A DNA stretch of 5,008 nt from Victivallaceae bacterium. GTDB lineage: Bacteria > Verrucomicrobiota > Lentisphaeria > Victivallales > Victivallaceae. Shown here in pieces: positions 1 through 5,008 of this stretch (positions are counted from its first letter, which is position 1; every line of letters begins with the position of its first letter). The position numbers were made by a program, and so were the translations under genes. Below the pieces are notes generated by a model. It was not told where the DNA came from. It saw nothing but the letters and a program-made list of their open reading frames with translations, and ran no database searches. The stretch lies in contig JAQUOK010000291.1 in assembly GCA_028717165.1 (NCBI GenBank), positions 1 through 5,008 on the forward strand. The letters run 5' to 3'.

Positions 1-339
1 TGCGAGGGCGTTGGCGGTCGTGCAGGCGGCTATCACCAGGGAAACGTTTTCTTTTTCTATAAACCGCGTCATTGCCGCGCGCGAACCCTTGACTGTACTT
101 TTACTGTCAATTATCACCAGTTTTATAATTTTTCCCCGTACCGGGCCCATTTTGTTGATCCGGTCATGGGCGAGGAATATTCCGTCAAGCGTTTTTCTGC
201 CCCGGAAAGAGTGTTTCCCGGACATCGGCAGAAGTATTCCGATCCTTGTTTCCCGCCCGCCGCTTTTGTCGGAAAGATTGGTGCAGGCCCCAAGCGACAG
301 CAGTAAAAGACTTCCTGTTATTATAGTGATAATTCTCAT
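1..339 (-). CDS. ABC-type solute-binding lipoprotein (LivJ-like, Peripla_BP_6 type), N-terminal part
   Basis: This gene starts at 339 on the minus strand and runs off the left edge, so only 113 residues are visible. Residues 1-19 form a lipoprotein signal: a short start (MRII), a hydrophobic stretch and a lipobox LGAC with the lipidated Cys at 19. The following residue is Thr, not Asp. The mature part reads like the first lobe of a type I periplasmic binding protein: strand RIGILLPMSG (32-41), helix with LDGIFLAHDRIN (51-62), strand IIKLVIIDSKS (71-81), and SLVIAACTTANALA (100-113), which matches the usual 'IIGPxxSxxAxA' segment. Such proteins capture amino acids, amides or small organic acids outside the inner membrane and hand them to an ABC permease, which is not in the window. 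The start is fixed by GAGAGGA (349-355) nine bases upstream of the ATG. Full-length relatives have roughly 350-420 residues. The ligand cannot be told from this fragment, and a regulatory or receptor role for the same fold is possible. Confidence 0.85.
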   Translation of the reverse strand, partial: MRIITIITGSLLLLSLGACTNLSDKSGGRETRIGILLPMSGKHSFRGRKTLDGIFLAHDRINKMGPVRGKIIKLVIIDSKSTVKGSRAAMTRFIEKENVSLVIAACTTANALA

Positions 340-388
340 AATTTTTATTCCTCTCAGTTTTTTTGCTGCTTAGTCTGAAAGTCCAACT

Positions 389-417
389 AGAATATCACCA
401 AATAAGAATAAACGCAA
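389..417 (-). promoter_or_regulatory. Candidate sigma-70-type promoter of the solute-binding lipoprotein gene
   Basis: Read on the minus strand, TTGCGT (412-417) and TATTCT (389-394) are separated by 17 bases. The -10 box is preceded by TGA, giving an extended -10 (TGnTATTCT). Predicted transcription would begin near 382 and leave a leader of about 40 bases containing the GAGAGGA ribosome site. The -35 box is weak (3 of 6), so the call rests on spacing and the extended -10. Confidence 0.4.
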
Positions 418-467
418 CTTATCAAAAGAAATGATTTATTATATTTACCTCCGAAATTTAAAAGCGC

Positions 468-483
468 CGGCTTGCTAATTGCA
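468..483 (+). promoter_or_regulatory. Candidate sigma-54 (-24/-12) promoter for the enolase-superfamily gene
   Basis: CGGCTTGCTAATTGCA matches the sigma-54 consensus TGGCACG-N4-TTGCW at 9 of 12 specified positions. The essential GG (469-470) and GC (481-482) have the required 12-base offset. Transcription would start near 494 and give a leader of about 55 bases, ending in the AGGAGA ribosome site (538-543) before the ATG at 550. A sigma-70-type alternative overlaps it: TTGCTA (472-477), 17 bases, TATGTT (495-500), each box 4 of 6. A weak inverted ATCA/TGAT pair (421-435) lies upstream, where an activator could bind. The rest of the 340-549 gap is A+T-rich and holds nothing else I recognise. 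Confidence 0.4.
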
Positions 484-549
484 TTTTTTCCATGTATGTT
501 TTGGCTGAAATTAAGATGCTTTTCAATATTCCCAACCAGGAGACTTTTA

Positions 550-1941
550 ATGAAAACAGACGTCAGAACGGCAGGTGTCGAACTTTATTTCATCCCAGTC
601 CGGATGCGGGTGCCTTTGAAATTCGGCAATGAAGTTATGGAAGCGATAACCTGTGCCCGGGCTAAAGTAACGGTCGAGGATTCCGGCGGCAGACGGGCAT
701 GCGGCTGGGGAGAAACCCCTTTGAGCGTCGGCTGGACCTGGCCCGGCTCCGGATTGACTTTTGAATTTCGCGACCGCAAAATGCGGGAATTCTGTGAGCT
801 GATCGCCGGAGTTTTCAGCCGTTTTGACTGTTCAGGGCATCCGTTGGAAATCGGACATGAATTTGCCGGGAAGGAGCTCGATAAGCTTCTGGCCGGATTC
901 AATTGCGGCCTGACGGAAGACATGCCGCACCTGTCCGCCCTGGTATGTCTTTCCGCGTTCGATCTGGCGCTGCATGACGCTTACGGCAATTTGCATGAGA
1001 TGCCGGTTTATGATACTTACAATGCCGGATATATGAATCGGGATCTGGCTTCTTATCTGACCCCGGCGGAGGACGCTGAAATTTCTTTTGCGGGTAAATA
1101 TCCGTGTGATTTTTTTGTGGACAAAGTTCCGTCTGAACTTCCCGTATGGCATCTGGTCGGGGGCAGGGATCTGTTGTGTGCCGCGGAACTGACCGGTTCG
1201 GAGCCGGCTGACGGTTACCCGGTCGTGCTGGAAGACTGGATCGAAACGGACGGTTTGAATTGTCTGAAAGTAAAGCTTTGCGGAACCGACCGGGAAGCCG
1301 ATTACCGGCGGCTTGTTGCGGTGGGCAAAGTAGCGGAAAAACATGATGTCGACTGGCTTTCGACCGACTTTAACTGTCTGGTTACCGAAGCGGCTTACGT
1401 GAATGAAATCCTGGATCGTCTGGTTATCGAAAATCCTGACGTGTTCCGCCGGATTCTGTATGTCGAACAGCCTTTCCCGTATGATCTTGAGAACAACCAG
1501 ATCGACGTTCACAGCGTTTCGGCCAGAAAACCTCTGTTTATGGATGAAAGCGCCCATGACTGGAGATTCGTTAAGCTCGGACGCAGGCTCGGCTGGACCG
1601 GAGTGGCGCTGAAGGTCTGTAAAACCCAGACCGGGGCCCTGTTGAGCATGTGTTGGGCGAAAGCTCACGGTATGACCCTGATGGTTCAGGATCTGACCAA
1701 TCCGATGCTGGCGACAGTTCCTCATGTGCTGCTGGCGGCTTATTCCGGAACGATAATGGGGGTTGAATGCAACGCCATGCAGTTTTATCCGGCGGCTTCG
1801 CAGGCTGAGGAAAAAATCCATCCCGGTTTGTACCTGCGCCGGAACGGCGTCGTCGATTTTTCAACCCTGAACGGTTCCGGTTTCGGTTACCGGGAAAATG
1901 AAATTTACCGTGAATTGCCGGATGCGGCTTGTAAATATTAG
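550..1941 (+). CDS. Enolase-superfamily enzyme, mandelate racemase/muconate lactonizing type
   Basis: The 463-residue protein has an N-terminal capping domain (about 1-150; ACGWGETPLS at 50-59, LSAFDLALHDAYG at 134-146) and a C-terminal TIM barrel. The catalytic set of the superfamily can be read: KVK (Lys240, Lys242) on the second strand, metal ligands Asp273 (STDFN), Glu306 (YVEQPF) and Asp332 (FMDES), and Lys355 (VALKVCK) on the sixth strand. A Lys on both sides of the active site is the arrangement of the MLE subgroup (cycloisomerases, o-succinylbenzoate synthases, dipeptide epimerases) and differs from the His-Asp dyad of mandelate racemase. Such enzymes abstract a proton next to a carboxylate with Mg2+. 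The protein is longer than the usual 350-400 residues, with extra sequence at about 152-235 between cap and barrel. The ATG at 550 is chosen because AGGAGA (538-543) lies six bases upstream; an in-frame TTG at 472 overlaps the predicted promoter and lacks a ribosome site. The oxidoreductase gene follows after 53 bases, suggesting co-transcription. The substrate is unknown; a sugar acid is an inference from the neighbour. Confidence 0.88.
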   Translation: MKTDVRTAGVELYFIPVRMRVPLKFGNEVMEAITCARAKVTVEDSGGRRACGWGETPLSVGWTWPGSGLTFEFRDRKMREFCELIAGVFSRFDCSGHPLEIGHEFAGKELDKLLAGFNCGLTEDMPHLSALVCLSAFDLALHDAYGNLHEMPVYDTYNAGYMNRDLASYLTPAEDAEISFAGKYPCDFFVDKVPSELPVWHLVGGRDLLCAAELTGSEPADGYPVVLEDWIETDGLNCLKVKLCGTDREADYRRLVAVGKVAEKHDVDWLSTDFNCLVTEAAYVNEILDRLVIENPDVFRRILYVEQPFPYDLENNQIDVHSVSARKPLFMDESAHDWRFVKLGRRLGWTGVALKVCKTQTGALLSMCWAKAHGMTLMVQDLTNPMLATVPHVLLAAYSGTIMGVECNAMQFYPAASQAEEKIHPGLYLRRNGVVDFSTLNGSGFGYRENEIYRELPDAACKY

Positions 1942-1943
1942 TT

Positions 1944-1961
1944 TTTAGACTAAATTATAAT
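1944..1961 (+). promoter_or_regulatory. Palindrome and perfect -10-like box upstream of the oxidoreductase gene
   Basis: The 53-base gap between the enolase-superfamily and oxidoreductase genes contains the 11-base palindrome TTTAG-A-CTAAA (1944-1954), directly followed by TATAAT (1956-1961). No good -35 box sits at the right distance, so this may be a weak internal promoter, an activator-dependent one, or just A+T-rich spacer. A start near 1968 would leave a leader of about 27 bases with the ribosome site AGGA (1985-1988). Confidence 0.25.
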
Positions 1962-1994
1962 AGTATATTGAAGAAATTTTTTACAGGAAACATG

Positions 1995-3260
1995 ATGCAT
2001 ACATTAGCAGTAATTAGTCCTGGACATTTTCATGCCGCCCTGACCCTGCGTCAAATGCACCCGGATTTGAGCAGGGATGTTTATGTTTATGCCGAGGACG
2101 GAGACGATTTAAAAAATTTTACATGCCTGGTCGAAGCTTTCAACAGCCGGAAGGAAAATCCGACCGCCTGGAATCTGAAGGTTTATGCCGGCGGAGATTT
2201 TCTGGAAAGAGCCGTTAAGGATGCAAAAGGCGATATTGCGGTTCTGGCGGGCCGGAATGACCGCAAAATCCATTATATCAAAGCCATGCATGACGCCGGG
2301 ATAAAGGTTCTCAGTGATAAACCTTTGACGGTTGATCAGCGCGGAGTGGATATTTTAAAGGAACTTCTGGACGGCGGTGAGGTTATTGCTGATATCATGA
2401 CTGAACGCCATGAGATTACTTCGATACTTCAGAAGGAACTTATGGCTGAGAAGGATATTTTCGGAGATCTGCTCAGAAACAGCGCCGAACCTGCAATTGT
2501 CAAGGAAAGCGTTCATCACCTCTTTAAGAACGTGAACGGGAAACCCCTGGTTCGTCCGGCCTGGTATTTTGACGTCAATGCGCAGGGCGAGGGAATTGTG
2601 GATGTTACCACCCATCTCGCGGATCTGGTGCAGTGGATGCTGCTGGGAGAACGCGATGTCGATTTTGATTCCGATTACGAGCTTTGCAGCGCTAAACACT
2701 GGAGCACGAATGTCCCGCTGGAAAAGTTTACCCTGATCACAAAACGGGAAAACTTCCAGAAGGAGCTCATGCCGGCAGTGGAAAATAATATCCTCAAGCT
2801 TTACAGCAACGGCGAATTTACCTATAAATTGCGCGGTATAAAAGTGAAACTTTCCGTGATCTGGGCCCTGGAAGCCCCGGCCGGCGGCGGCGATACCCAT
2901 TATTCGGTCATGCGCGGTACGAAAGCGGATCTGATTATTGAGCAGGGGCCGCAGACCGGAAACAGGCCGGAACTTTTCGTCAAACCGCATGGTAATATTG
3001 CGGAGGCGGAGAAACTGCTGAGAATGGTTTTTGAAAAACAGGCGCATCGGGGACTCGGCCTGATGAGGGAAGGGGGGCGGTTGCGGCTGGAAATACCGGC
3101 ATTGTCGAGAAGCACCCATGAAGAACATTTTGCTGCGGTTCGCGATGATTTTATCGCCTGTCTGGACGGCGGCAAAAAATTTCCGGCTAATTTGCGAAAC
3201 GCGCTTAAGGCAAAATATTCCCTGCTGGCGGCGGCAAAAAAACTGGCGTCTGGAAAATAA
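1995..3260 (+). CDS. Gfo/Idh/MocA-family oxidoreductase with PF16490-type C-terminal domain
   Basis: The 421-residue protein is a predicted cytoplasmic NAD(P)-dependent dehydrogenase acting on a sugar or sugar-derived substrate. The N-terminal Rossmann part opens with LAVISPGHFHAAL (4-16), where SPGHFH replaces the classic GxGxxG. It continues through IAVLAGRNDRKIHYIKAMHDAG (81-102, in two parts around Arg90) to SDKP (107-110), equivalent to the family's EKP with Lys109. The second domain has TERHEITSILQKEL (136-149), KESVHHLFK (170-178) and GIVDVTTHLADLVQW (200-214), where Asp203 and His207 take the places of the catalytic Asp/His pair. This pattern resembles the 'putative oxidoreductase C-terminal domain' proteins common in Bacteroidetes and planctomycete relatives. 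Length is normal for that group. ATG codons at 1992 and 1995 are both in frame; 1995 is preferred because AGGA (1985-1988) is then six bases away rather than three. A TTG at 1968 has no ribosome site. The reaction's substrate cannot be named. Confidence 0.88.
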   Translation: MHTLAVISPGHFHAALTLRQMHPDLSRDVYVYAEDGDDLKNFTCLVEAFNSRKENPTAWNLKVYAGGDFLERAVKDAKGDIAVLAGRNDRKIHYIKAMHDAGIKVLSDKPLTVDQRGVDILKELLDGGEVIADIMTERHEITSILQKELMAEKDIFGDLLRNSAEPAIVKESVHHLFKNVNGKPLVRPAWYFDVNAQGEGIVDVTTHLADLVQWMLLGERDVDFDSDYELCSAKHWSTNVPLEKFTLITKRENFQKELMPAVENNILKLYSNGEFTYKLRGIKVKLSVIWALEAPAGGGDTHYSVMRGTKADLIIEQGPQTGNRPELFVKPHGNIAEAEKLLRMVFEKQAHRGLGLMREGGRLRLEIPALSRSTHEEHFAAVRDDFIACLDGGKKFPANLRNALKAKYSLLAAAKKLASGK

Positions 3261-3269
3261 TTTGTCTGC

Positions 3270-3315
3270 AAATGCGGATAATGATATGGCATTTTTCGTT
3301 TTGCCGGATTATAGT
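3270..3315 (+). promoter_or_regulatory. Weak hairpin and possible promoter before the glycosyltransferase gene
   Basis: The 77-base gap contains a 6-bp inverted repeat AAATGC (3270-3275) / GCATTT (3289-3294), loop 13, running into five T's. This is at best a poor terminator because the stem is short and A+T-rich. Overlapping it is ATGGCA (3286-3291) with TATAGT (3310-3315) 18 bases downstream, which could be a sigma-70-type promoter starting near 3322. Either reading would make the glycosyltransferase partly independent of the oxidoreductase gene. Neither is strong, and simple read-through is equally possible. Confidence 0.25.
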
Positions 3316-3337
3316 AACGAATATGGGATGAATATTT

Positions 3338-4108
3338 ATGGCAAAAAAACCGAAAATTTACATAGTTACGGTGGTGAAGGATTTTGATCTTTATGAGGAA
3401 TCCATCAAGACTAATCCGTACATGAAAGACTGTGTTCTGGTTACTTACGATAATTCCCAGGAAGATGTAAGCATTACCCAGCGTTACAACGATTTCCTTG
3501 AAAATCATCTCGACGATATTTCCCCGAAAGACTGGATAGTATTCTGCAACCAGGGCTTCAGTTTCATGGAGGATTTCACGGAAATGGTGCTGAATCTGGA
3601 ACCTAACGCCATTTACGGCGTTATGGGCGCCGCGACCAGAAAGAAATTTTCCTGGCGTCGTTTCAGGTTTGTCAACCATATCGTTAAAGTCGGAGGGGTT
3701 ATCAAGGACAAGGAGAATCTGCCGGAAAAAAGTTCCCGCAAGGACCGCAAGGTCAAGCCGGTTGATACGGTTGATTCCTGCTGCATGATGGTTAACGCCG
3801 AACTTTTACAGGATTTCCATCTTAATTTCAACGAAAAGCTGCCTTTTTTCTTTTTTATCGAGGAGTTTTGTTTTGCCGCCCTTTACAAATACAAGATAAA
3901 ATCCTATGTTCTGCCGCTGGACGCTTACTACCTCGGCCCGCAGGAATTCCCGCCGGAATATTATGAAAGCAAAGAATATCTCCGTGCGGAATATCATTTG
4001 AATGATTTTGCCAGCTACAATACGGTTGAACTTCATCCTACCAGATACAGTCTCGAAAACATGGTTGAAACCGTAGTCGAGACGGTAGTCGGGATTGTCA
4101 AGGATTGA
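3338..4108 (+). CDS. Glycosyltransferase-like protein, StrF/GT2-like (Glyco_tranf_2_5 type)
   Basis: The 256-residue protein has no signal peptide or obvious membrane segment and should act in the cytoplasm or at the inner face of the membrane. The layout resembles the short GT-A fold proteins related to StrF: strand IYIVTVVKDF (7-16), VLVTYDNSQEDVSITQRYND (33-52, nucleotide-side strand and conserved N-S region), DWIVFCNQGFSFMED (65-79), VDSCCMMVNAELL (145-157) and FFFIEEFCFAALYKYKIKSYVLPL (171-194, given here as FFFIEEFCFAAL then KSYVLPL). Family members usually have an acidic residue after FCHQ (HQD); here it is NQG, so donor or metal binding may differ. The ATG at 3338 has GGGA (3325-3328) nine bases upstream, a weak but acceptable ribosome site. 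The gene follows the oxidoreductase by 77 bases. The tail repeats ETVVETVV (244-251). Donor and acceptor are unknown; a non-catalytic role is possible. Confidence 0.7.
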   Translation: MAKKPKIYIVTVVKDFDLYEESIKTNPYMKDCVLVTYDNSQEDVSITQRYNDFLENHLDDISPKDWIVFCNQGFSFMEDFTEMVLNLEPNAIYGVMGAATRKKFSWRRFRFVNHIVKVGGVIKDKENLPEKSSRKDRKVKPVDTVDSCCMMVNAELLQDFHLNFNEKLPFFFFIEEFCFAALYKYKIKSYVLPLDAYYLGPQEFPPEYYESKEYLRAEYHLNDFASYNTVELHPTRYSLENMVETVVETVVGIVKD

Positions 4109-4113
4109 ATCCC

Positions 4114-4173
4114 TGTATTTCTGTATCCATTACTTATAACGCGCTCATTGTATTCCTGTAAATCTTATTTACA
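4114..4173 (+). repeat. TGTA-repeat array with a 7-bp palindrome
   Basis: Just after the glycosyltransferase stop, TGTATTTCTGTA (4114-4125) recurs as TGTATTCCTGTA (4149-4160), 11 of 12 identical and 35 bases apart. Each unit holds two TGTA copies 8 bases apart. The last TGTA is also the left arm of a perfect dyad TGTAAAT-CTT-ATTTACA (4157-4173). There is no T-run after the dyad, so it is not a typical terminator on the plus strand. Its place about 100 bases upstream of the DUF1835 gene fits a regulator-binding region. No regulator is identified. Confidence 0.4.
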
Positions 4174-4201
4174 AATATTGGCAACATTTTGAACCGTAAT
4201 T

Positions 4202-4239
4202 GGTCTGATCGACGCTGAAAAAATTTAAGCGTGACCGCT
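4202..4239 (+). repeat. Inverted repeats able to form alternative hairpins upstream of the DUF1835 gene
   Basis: GGTC (4202-4205) and ACGCT (4212-4216) can pair with AGCGT (4228-4232) and GACC (4233-4236), giving a nine-pair stem with a six-base bulge. The same AGCG (4228-4231) can instead pair with CGCT (4236-4239) around a four-base TGAC loop. The two folds exclude each other. No T-run follows, so this is not a standard terminator. It may be a leader structure or chance. Confidence 0.3.
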
Positions 4240-4273
4240 CAAGATGTCCAATAAATAAAAAAAGGGGATGCCA

Positions 4274-5008
4274 ATGCCGAGCTTAATCCGGTCAAATCAG
4301 GAATACCGGAATCTGAAAATTCTCCATATTCATTGCGGGGATACTTCCGCTGAGACACTGCGTCGCAGTCCGGTGCCGGGTGATATTTTCGTCTGGCGCG
4401 AAATTTATCTGGAAGGACCGGTACCCGGAAATGTTCCTGAAGACGAGTTCCGCCGGATTCGGGCTGATTTTCTCAGTAATTCAAGACATCTTGATTATAA
4501 CGCAGTCCTTAACGGCATGAATGCCCGCTATGAGATGCTGACAGCGGCCGGGAAATACGGAGAAGTGGTTCTCTGGTTTGATTCCTGCATGTTTGACCAG
4601 ACCATCATGGTCCACCTCATTGAACAGTGTGCGGCCCGGAAATGGTCGGATACGAAACTCAGCCTGATCTGTGTCGATCGCGGTTTAGGGACATTGTCTG
4701 AGGATGAACTTGTTCCGTTACTGGATAGCCGCCGTGAAGTCAGCCGCGAGGAAGTCGCCCTGGCGCGGAACGCCTGGAAAGCGTTCACTTCGGAAAATCC
4801 CGCAGATATCGAAACGCTCATCAGCAAAGACTGTTTCGCCTTACCCTTCCTGAAAGCCGCAATGGCAAGGCACCTGGAGCAATTTCCGGGCGTGCATAAC
4901 GGGCTTAACCGGACTCAGAACCAGATAATGAAAGTTGTCGCCGAAGGGACAACGGAGCCTATGCGGATATTTGCCGCCGTTTCGGCTATGGAGCCGCGCC
5001 CGTTCATG
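4274..5008 (+). CDS. DUF1835 (probably DUF1835-DUF3658) protein, 5' part
   Basis: This gene is open to the right edge; 245 residues are visible and the stop lies outside. The N-terminal domain shows the landmarks I associate with DUF1835: ILHIHCGD (16-23), PGDIFVWREIYLEGPVP (35-51) and VVLWFDSCMFDQ (98-109). The segment GLNRTQNQIMKVVAEG (210-225) followed by PFM at the edge matches the 'GLSRTERQ ... FMGD' region typical of the C-terminal part of these proteins (DUF3658), so perhaps only some tens of residues are missing. No signal peptide or membrane segment is seen, so it should be cytoplasmic. The biochemical role of the family is not established. The start at 4274 has AAAGGGG (4261-4267) six bases upstream; the in-frame ATG at 4268 abuts that site and is less likely. 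The 165-base repeat-rich gap before it suggests its own transcription unit, though I find no convincing promoter boxes there. Confidence 0.8.
   Translation, partial: MPSLIRSNQEYRNLKILHIHCGDTSAETLRRSPVPGDIFVWREIYLEGPVPGNVPEDEFRRIRADFLSNSRHLDYNAVLNGMNARYEMLTAAGKYGEVVLWFDSCMFDQTIMVHLIEQCAARKWSDTKLSLICVDRGLGTLSEDELVPLLDSRREVSREEVALARNAWKAFTSENPADIETLISKDCFALPFLKAAMARHLEQFPGVHNGLNRTQNQIMKVVAEGTTEPMRIFAAVSAMEPRPFM

Noticed and set aside
11..373. Plus-strand open frame opposite the lipoprotein gene
   Set aside because: The minus strand encodes a lipobox and a recognisable solute-binding domain with a good ribosome site; the plus reading has no family resemblance.
472..549. Upstream TTG start that would lengthen the enolase-superfamily protein by 26 residues
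   Set aside because: It has no ribosome site, overlaps the predicted promoter, and the added residues do not resemble the family; ATG 550 has AGGAGA at good spacing.
832..1821. Long minus-strand open frame (329 codons) inside the enolase-superfamily gene
   Set aside because: The composition is rich in Arg, Gln and His as expected for an antisense shadow, with no recognisable motifs, and the opposite strand carries a complete catalytic set.
2355..3679. Two overlapping minus-strand open frames opposite the oxidoreductase and glycosyltransferase genes
   Set aside because: They overlap each other and two well-supported genes and show no domain features.
4102..4112. GGATT-G-AATCC across the glycosyltransferase stop as a terminator
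   Set aside because: The one-base centre cannot form a hairpin loop and no T-run follows.
4178..4194. TTGGCA...TTGAA as a sigma-54 promoter of the DUF1835 gene
   Set aside because: Twelve bases after the GG the sequence reads AA, not GC, so the essential spacing fails.
1..5008. Mobile elements, CRISPR arrays, tRNA or rRNA genes, defence systems
   Set aside because: No transposase, integrase, regularly spaced repeats or tRNA-like cloverleaf was seen, and base use looks even across the genes.

Overview
The window looks like chromosomal DNA of a Gram-negative-type bacterium of moderate G+C. The evidence is a lipoprotein signal with a periplasmic-type solute-binding domain, Shine-Dalgarno sites upstream of the genes, and dense coding. 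The gene content (an enlarged MR/MLE-type enolase-superfamily enzyme, an oxidoreductase of the PF16490 type, a StrF-like glycosyltransferase and a DUF1835 protein) would suit the Planctomycetes-Verrucomicrobia-Lentisphaerae group or a Bacteroidetes relative. That placement is an impression from family resemblance and was not tested.

Layout. The minus-strand start (1-339) is the N-terminal part of an ABC-type solute-binding lipoprotein that runs off the left edge. It is separated by a divergent 210-base regulatory region (340-549) from a plus-strand run of genes. These are an enolase-superfamily (mandelate racemase/muconate lactonizing type) enzyme at 550-1941, a Gfo/Idh/MocA-type NAD(P)-dependent oxidoreductase at 1995-3260 and a small GT2-like glycosyltransferase at 3338-4108. 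After a 165-base repeat-rich gap comes the start of a DUF1835-family protein (4274 to the right edge). The DUF1835 gene and the solute-binding gene are both cut by the window edges.

How they fit together. The first two plus-strand genes are close (53-base gap, no clear terminator) and both belong to families that act on sugars or sugar acids. With the divergent solute-binding lipoprotein they could form a small uptake-and-catabolism unit for a carbohydrate-derived acid, but the substrate cannot be read from the sequence. The glycosyltransferase and the DUF1835 gene have no obvious functional link to that pair. The 340-549 region holds a plausible sigma-70-type promoter for the minus gene and a good match to a sigma-54 (-24/-12) promoter for the plus genes. 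No mobile element, CRISPR array, tRNA or rRNA was recognised, and no intergenic stretch exceeds about 210 bases. Nothing amounts to a clearly new system. The most notable points are the enlarged enolase-superfamily enzyme with its oxidoreductase partner, the sigma-54-like site, an altered motif in the glycosyltransferase and a TGTA-repeat array upstream of the DUF1835 gene.
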